Source: Choristoneura fumiferana (lineage: Eukaryota; Arthropoda; Insecta; Lepidoptera; Tortricidae). Taken from it: DNA of 64,000 nucleotides. The position numbers and the translations under genes were made by a program. Below are positions 63,676-64,000 of this stretch, piece by piece. The stretch is taken from NCBI RefSeq assembly GCF_025370935.1, contig NC_133476.1, forward strand, positions 21,794,300 through 21,858,299, in the 5' to 3' direction. The notes under the pieces were generated by a model. The model saw only the letters and a program-made list of their open reading frames with translations, was not told where the DNA came from and made no database searches. The first letter of the stretch is position 1; each line of letters starts with the position of its first letter.

Positions 63676-64000
63676 CTAGCGGTCCGAGACAGAGACGGCC
63701 AGCGCGCCGAGCTTGCTCAGGTTGAGCCACTGGCGCACGCAGCGCGGCGCGCCCCCCTCGCCCCCGCAGCGCGCGCCCCCCGCCGGCGCCCGCGCCGCCA
63801 GCAGGTCGGCGTACTCGTCCAGGCGCTCCAGCCAGCGCTGCATGGGATCCACGAGCGAGCTGCGGTACAGCCACGTCAGCACGGCCGTCTTCGACCACCA
63901 CGGCTCGAAGCTCTTCCACTCTTTGACGGCGGCATCGTGCCAGTTGCGTTCGGTCTCGACCGTCGCCTGGTACCTCAGCCAGTCGGTGCAGCAACGCGGC
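63676..64000 (-). CDS. 3' end of an unidentified protein gene (partial)
   Basis: On the minus strand a GC-rich frame runs in from the window edge and stops at 63676-63678. It codes about 107 residues, including DWLRYQATVETERNWHDAAV, WKSFEPWWSKTAVLTWLYRS, VDPMQRWLERLDEYADLLAA and a final VRQWLNLSKLGALAVSVSDR. The Trp-rich, amphipathic text and strong G/C third positions mark it as real coding sequence. I do not recognise the family. A TACCAG at 63975-63970 (minus strand) could be a splice acceptor, in which case the last exon starts at 63969. The 3' UTR probably runs to the minus-strand AATAAA at 63228-63233. It is convergent with Dronc. Confidence 0.72.
   Translation of the reverse strand, partial: PRCCTDWLRYQATVETERNWHDAAVKEWKSFEPWWSKTAVLTWLYRSSLVDPMQRWLERLDEYADLLAARAPAGGARCGGEGGAPRCVRQWLNLSKLGALAVSVSDR

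Overview
The window is nuclear DNA from an insect, almost certainly a moth or butterfly. GC-rich exons sit in AT-rich introns packed with short fold-back elements and SINE/LINE tails typical of Lepidoptera. The gene set also fits: a CARD-bearing Dronc caspase with a QMCRG active site, a CYP3-clan P450, and a selenoprotein-M relative that uses Cys instead of Sec. I cannot name the species.

Layout. (1) 779-49928, + strand: one complete GCN1 gene, the ribosome-bound HEAT-repeat activator of the eIF2alpha kinase GCN2. I resolve 39 exons. They join in phase throughout, except for one base missing in exon 16; allowing for that base the protein is 2671 residues. (2) Intron 11 (11534-21352) carries a dead, 5'-truncated R2/Dong-type non-LTR retrotransposon. 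A nearly intact BEL/Pao LTR retrotransposon (12076-19783) has inserted into it. (3) Intron 22 (29562-35724) contains a complete intronless P450 gene (32928-34472) on the same strand as GCN1. (4) 52256-52674, - strand: a two-exon secreted thioredoxin-like protein of the selenoprotein M/15 family. (5) 54305-60086, + strand: the 8-exon initiator caspase Dronc. (6) 63676-64000, - strand: the 3' end of an unidentified gene that runs off the window.

How the genes relate. GCN1 (integrated stress response), the SelM-like protein (probably ER redox) and Dronc (apoptosis) all touch stress biology. Nothing in the sequence shows that they are co-regulated. SelM-like and Dronc are divergently transcribed across about 1.6 kb; GCN1 and SelM-like converge.

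Most notable observations: a gag-pol junction in the BEL element interrupted by a single in-frame TGA followed by CTA, a known readthrough context; at least 20 copies of one heptamer across that element; three separate duplications of exon-end plus splice-donor sequence in GCN1; a hAT MITE whose edge lies 23 bp from a Dronc splice acceptor; short uORFs just before the GCN1 and Dronc start codons; and a 2.1-kb non-autonomous transposon with five copies of a GGTACC-centred motif. Exon boundaries were read by eye from GT/AG sites, phase continuity and remembered family similarity. No alignment or transcript data were available.
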